DNA from: Candidatus Melainabacteria bacterium
GTDB taxonomy: Bacteria; Cyanobacteriota; Vampirovibrionia; 2-02-FULL-35-15
Assembly: GCA_023250175.1 (NCBI GenBank)
Contig: JAHFBD010000108.1
Coordinates: 1 to 7,350 of the forward strand
Reading direction: 5' to 3'
DNA length: 7,350 nucleotides
Under the pieces are notes generated by a model that had not been told where the DNA came from, ran no database searches, and worked only from the letters and a program-made list of their open reading frames with translations. Shown here piece after piece: positions 5,166-7,350 of the stretch. Positions within the stretch are counted from its first letter, which is position 1, and every line of letters starts with the position of its first letter. The position numbers and the translations under genes are program-made.

Positions 5166-7350
5166 TTAAGGGGGTAAAACACAAAACTTTTTATCACATA
5201 TTTCATCCTCGGAGCAATCATCAGAAGTTAAGCATAATAGCTCTTTTGAAAGATTTGGAGGAACAACACAAAAACCTTTATCACAAATCTCAACTTGTTT
5301 ACAGGTACTGCTATTTAAACATTTTATTGCAAATGATAAGTTATCTACACAATACCCAGCATCACACAACGCACGACTAGTACATTCACTAGAATTTATG
5401 CAAGTCTCCTTATTTTTTGATATCGGTAAACACTTCCCTTTTTCACAAAGTTGTTGCTTGCTACAGTTTACAGCATTAGTACACACTGTAGCTTGTATTG
5501 AGCAATCTTTCCCTGTAAAACCAGGATTACATAAACATCTACCAGTTTTATTCTCACATTTTCCAGTTCCTGAACAGTTTTTAGGACATTCTTTTTGGGC
5601 ACAATTGTCTCCAGTAAATCCTTTTTTACAAATACAAGTATTTGTTCTTTTATTACATCTACCATTAGGTTTAGAACAATTGTTTAGACAAGCTGAATTA
5701 TTATTGCTTGTATTACCCGTTGTATTTATAGGCGTATTTAAACATTCTCCCGTAGATTGATTACATTCATCTCTTGTATTTAGATTCTCATCATCACATA
5801 TTTTAGGTATTCCTGCGCATAGACTATTAGAACATAAATCATTTATAGTACATGGGTTGCTATCATCACAGGGTCCCCCTTCTTGGCAAACAATAGGAGT
5901 AAAAATACATTCTCCATTAGTAGCATTGCAAGAATCAGCTGTATTGGCATTTTGATCGTCACATACTTTAGGTGTTCCTGCACATTGACTGTTAGAGCAT
6001 AAATCATTTACAGTGCATAGATTATCATCATTACAGGAGCCTCCTTCTTGACAAACAATAGGAGTAAAAACACATTCACCAGTAGTAGCATTGCAAGAAT
6101 CAGTTGTATTAGTTTTTTGATCGTCACATACTTTAGGTGTTCCTGTACATTGGGTTATGAAACATGTCTCTGCTGTAGTGCAAGGATTTCCATCATCACA
6201 TGATGAATTATGCCTAGCATCATAAAAGCATATACCTGCCTGGCAAGTATCTAACGTACATGGATTACTGTCATTACAGTCAGCAGCACTATTAGCTACC
6301 ATACAGTTTTTATTTGATCCTTGTCTTATTTGAGTATTAGTACACTCTCCTGTAGTTGGATTACAGGTATCAATAGTAGTAGAGTTTCCATCATCACATG
6401 TTTTCTTAGTTCCTTTACACTCATTAAGCAAGCACTTATCATTTAATGTACATAGATTTTTATCGTCACATAAGCTACTTCCTGGGCAAACAACAGGTGC
6501 AAAGGTACATTCACCGGTATTTCTATTACAAGTGTCAAAAGTATTAGCATCTCCATCATTACATTTGGATTTCCCACCAATGCACTGGAAAACATTATTA
6601 GTAATGTAAGCGCACTTATCTTCTAACGTACATAATTCACCATCATCACAAGAAGTTCCCTCAATACAAGTAAAAACACATCCAGTAGCCATATTACAGG
6701 TATCCGTAGTATTAAGATTTCCATCATCACATATTTTTGGAGTGGCTAAACATTGCCCATTACTACAAGAATCTAAGGTACATGCATTATTATCATCACA
6801 AAATTTAGGTTGATGTCTACATGCACCTGCAACACAGTCATCTACCGTGCATGGCTCCCCATCATTACAGACACTGGGATTTGAAATTGTGCAGGTAGTA
6901 GCTGGAACCGTGAACGTACATTCTCCAGTACTTGCATTACAAGTATCAACAGTTTGAGAGTTTTGATCATTGCAGGTTTTTGTAGTTCCTTTGCACTGAT
7001 TATTGGAGCATTGATCGTTTATGGTACAGAGATTTCCATCATTACATGAACTACCGCTTGGACAGGTAAAAGGCGTAAAAGTACATTCGCCGGTAATTAG
7101 ATTACAGGTATCTGTGGTCTCAGAGTTTTGATCATTGCAGGTTTTTGTAGTTCCTGTGCACTGACTATTGGAACATTGATCGTTTATGGTACAGAGATTT
7201 CCATCATTGCAGGTAGTTCCTGTTATACAAGTAAAAATACAGCCAGTAGCCATATTACAGGTATCCGTAGTATTAAGATTTCCATCGTCACATATTTTTG
7301 GAGTTATTAAGCATTGTCCGTTGCTACAAGAGTCTACAGTACATGCATTG
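5166..7350 (-). CDS. Cysteine-rich repeat protein, 5' end outside the window (partial)
   Basis: At least 727 residues are encoded in the window. The frame runs on without a stop to the right edge: codons above the ATG at 7253 read NACTVDSCSNGQC...NTTDTCN, continuing the repeats. That Met is therefore internal, and the real start and any signal peptide are outside. Most of the protein is built of motifs such as CDDGNLCTINDQCSNSQC and TxDTCNxxTGECTFTP, resembling the Dictyostelium CTDC-type repeat (PF00526-like) also seen in bacterial surface proteins. Near the C-terminus come two EGF-like units (CxCKKGFTGDNC, CLCNPGFTGKDC), then four C-x5-C-x5-C-x4-C repeats, ending CVLPP. Regularly spaced cysteines imply a disulfide-bonded protein outside the cytoplasm, perhaps for adhesion or cell contact. 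No LPxTG or C-terminal membrane anchor is visible. Acidic Asp/Asn-Gly loops could bind calcium, but this is only inferred. It probably shares a transcript with the GIY-YIG gene. Confidence 0.85.
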   Translation of the reverse strand, partial: NACTVDSCSNGQCLITPKICDDGNLNTTDTCNMATGCIFTCITGTTCNDGNLCTINDQCSNSQCTGTTKTCNDQNSETTDTCNLITGECTFTPFTCPSGSSCNDGNLCTINDQCSNNQCKGTTKTCNDQNSQTVDTCNASTGECTFTVPATTCTISNPSVCNDGEPCTVDDCVAGACRHQPKFCDDNNACTLDSCSNGQCLATPKICDDGNLNTTDTCNMATGCVFTCIEGTSCDDGELCTLEDKCAYITNNVFQCIGGKSKCNDGDANTFDTCNRNTGECTFAPVVCPGSSLCDDKNLCTLNDKCLLNECKGTKKTCDDGNSTTIDTCNPTTGECTNTQIRQGSNKNCMVANSAADCNDSNPCTLDTCQAGICFYDARHNSSCDDGNPCTTAETCFITQCTGTPKVCDDQKTNTTDSCNATTGECVFTPIVCQEGGSCNDDNLCTVNDLCSNSQCAGTPKVCDDQNANTADSCNATNGECIFTPIVCQEGGPCDDSNPCTINDLCSNSLCAGIPKICDDENLNTRDECNQSTGECLNTPINTTGNTSNNNSACLNNCSKPNGRCNKRTNTCICKKGFTGDNCAQKECPKNCSGTGKCENKTGRCLCNPGFTGKDCSIQATVCTNAVNCSKQQLCEKGKCLPISKNKETCINSSECTSRALCDAGYCVDNLSFAIKCLNSSTCKQVEICDKGFCVVPPNLSKELLCLTSDDCSEDEICDKKFCVLPP
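5169..5483 (-). repeat. Four C-x5-C-x5-C-x4-C repeats at the C-terminus of the cysteine-rich protein
   Basis: The four units begin CTNAVNC, CINSSEC, CLNSSTC and CLTSDDC. Each continues with five residues, a Cys, four residues and a Cys (for example KQVEIC then DKGFC). All four keep exactly the same cysteine spacing, so each probably folds with two disulfides. They differ in type from the upstream repeats. I cannot assign them confidently to a named family. Confidence 0.75.
5502..5690 (-). other. Two EGF-like (tenascin/teneurin-type) units
   Basis: The first unit runs from CLNNC through GRC, NTCIC and KKGFTGDNC; the second from ECPKNC through GKC, GRCLC and NPGFTGKDC. The CxCxxGFTGxxC ending is the hallmark of EGF_2/tenascin-type domains. 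Such domains are common in animal extracellular proteins and sporadic in bacteria. Together with the CTDC-like repeats they support an extracellular location. Confidence 0.8.
5881..6152 (-). repeat. 165-bp repeat pair in the cysteine-rich gene (copy B)
   Basis: Sequence at 5881-5987 recurs at 6046-6152, again at an offset of 165 bp (55 codons), with about nine differences. The encoded motif is CDDQN-x-NTADSCNATNGEC against CDDQKTNTTDSCNATTGEC, preceded by the QCAGTPKV/QCTGTPKV type of segment. It shares the 55-residue unit length with copy A. Confidence 0.8.
6665..7350 (-). repeat. 561-bp higher-order repeat reaching the window edge
   Basis: Sequence at 6665-6789 recurs at 7226-7350, an offset of 561 bp (187 codons), with about 14 differences in 125 bases. 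The second copy is cut by the window edge. The encoded segments both contain PKICDDGNLNTTDTCNMATG. This is a longer-period duplication laid over the 55-residue repeats, so more copies may lie to the right. Confidence 0.8.
6912..7221 (-). repeat. 165-bp repeat pair in the cysteine-rich gene (copy A)
   Basis: Sequence at 6912-7056 recurs at 7077-7221, an offset of 165 bp or 55 codons. In the core, 6958-7043 against 7123-7208, only three of 86 bases differ. Such near-identity points to recent duplication or gene conversion rather than selection on the protein alone. Confidence 0.85.

Noticed and set aside
5398..5760. Plus-strand open frame of 120 codons opposite the EGF-like region
   Set aside because: The minus strand encodes regular cysteine repeats; the low stop density on the plus strand is a by-product of that repeat composition.
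5735..7350. CRISPR array, because of regular DNA repeats
   Set aside because: The repeats are long, imperfect, multiples of three and in frame, and they encode conserved cysteine motifs. There are no unique spacers or cas genes.

Overview
The window is AT-rich, uses the standard genetic code (tryptophans read as TGG) and ends all five of its genes with TAA. The visible ribosome binding sites (AAGGA, AGGTGA) and a plausible sigma70-type promoter fit a bacterium. The mix of a bacteriophytochrome-type heme oxygenase, a large tandem GHKL ATPase, HEAT repeats and a cysteine-rich repeat protein resembles accessory gene content of large, poorly characterised or uncultivated bacterial lineages. No marker fixes the taxon, and an archaeal origin cannot be formally excluded.

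Layout: (1) 1-199, short non-coding flank. (2) 200-4218, minus strand, a two-gene unit. A 1094-residue protein comes first, built from two tandem Hsp90/GHKL-type ATPase modules, with two N-terminal hydrophobic segments and a C-terminal metallopeptidase-like domain. A 217-residue heme oxygenase-like protein follows 80 bp later. (3) 4219-4395, a divergent intergenic region with a candidate promoter and an inverted repeat. (4) 4396-4887, plus strand, a small HEAT-repeat protein. (5) 4861-5139, minus strand, a 92-residue stand-alone GIY-YIG domain whose 3' end overlaps the HEAT gene tail to tail by 27 bp. (6) 5166-7350, minus strand, the 3' part of a very cysteine-rich, presumably secreted repeat protein. 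Its reading frame stays open to the right edge, so its start and any signal peptide lie outside.

Two functional blocks can be inferred. The double GHKL protein, the downstream heme oxygenase and the divergently transcribed HEAT protein may form one regulatory or functional neighbourhood; no partnership is proved by sequence. The cysteine-rich gene and the GIY-YIG gene are 26 bp apart in the same direction and are probably co-transcribed, although their products should work in different compartments.

The most unusual object is the tandem GHKL protein. Its two modules match co-linearly over about 380-410 residues each. The first has intact N-, G1- and G2-boxes, while the second has lost the DxGxG motif. 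This suggests one ATP-hydrolysing and one degenerate, structural or regulatory half on a single chain, a built-in pseudo-dimer. The cysteine-rich gene carries long DNA-level repeats (165-bp and 561-bp offsets) that look recently expanded.
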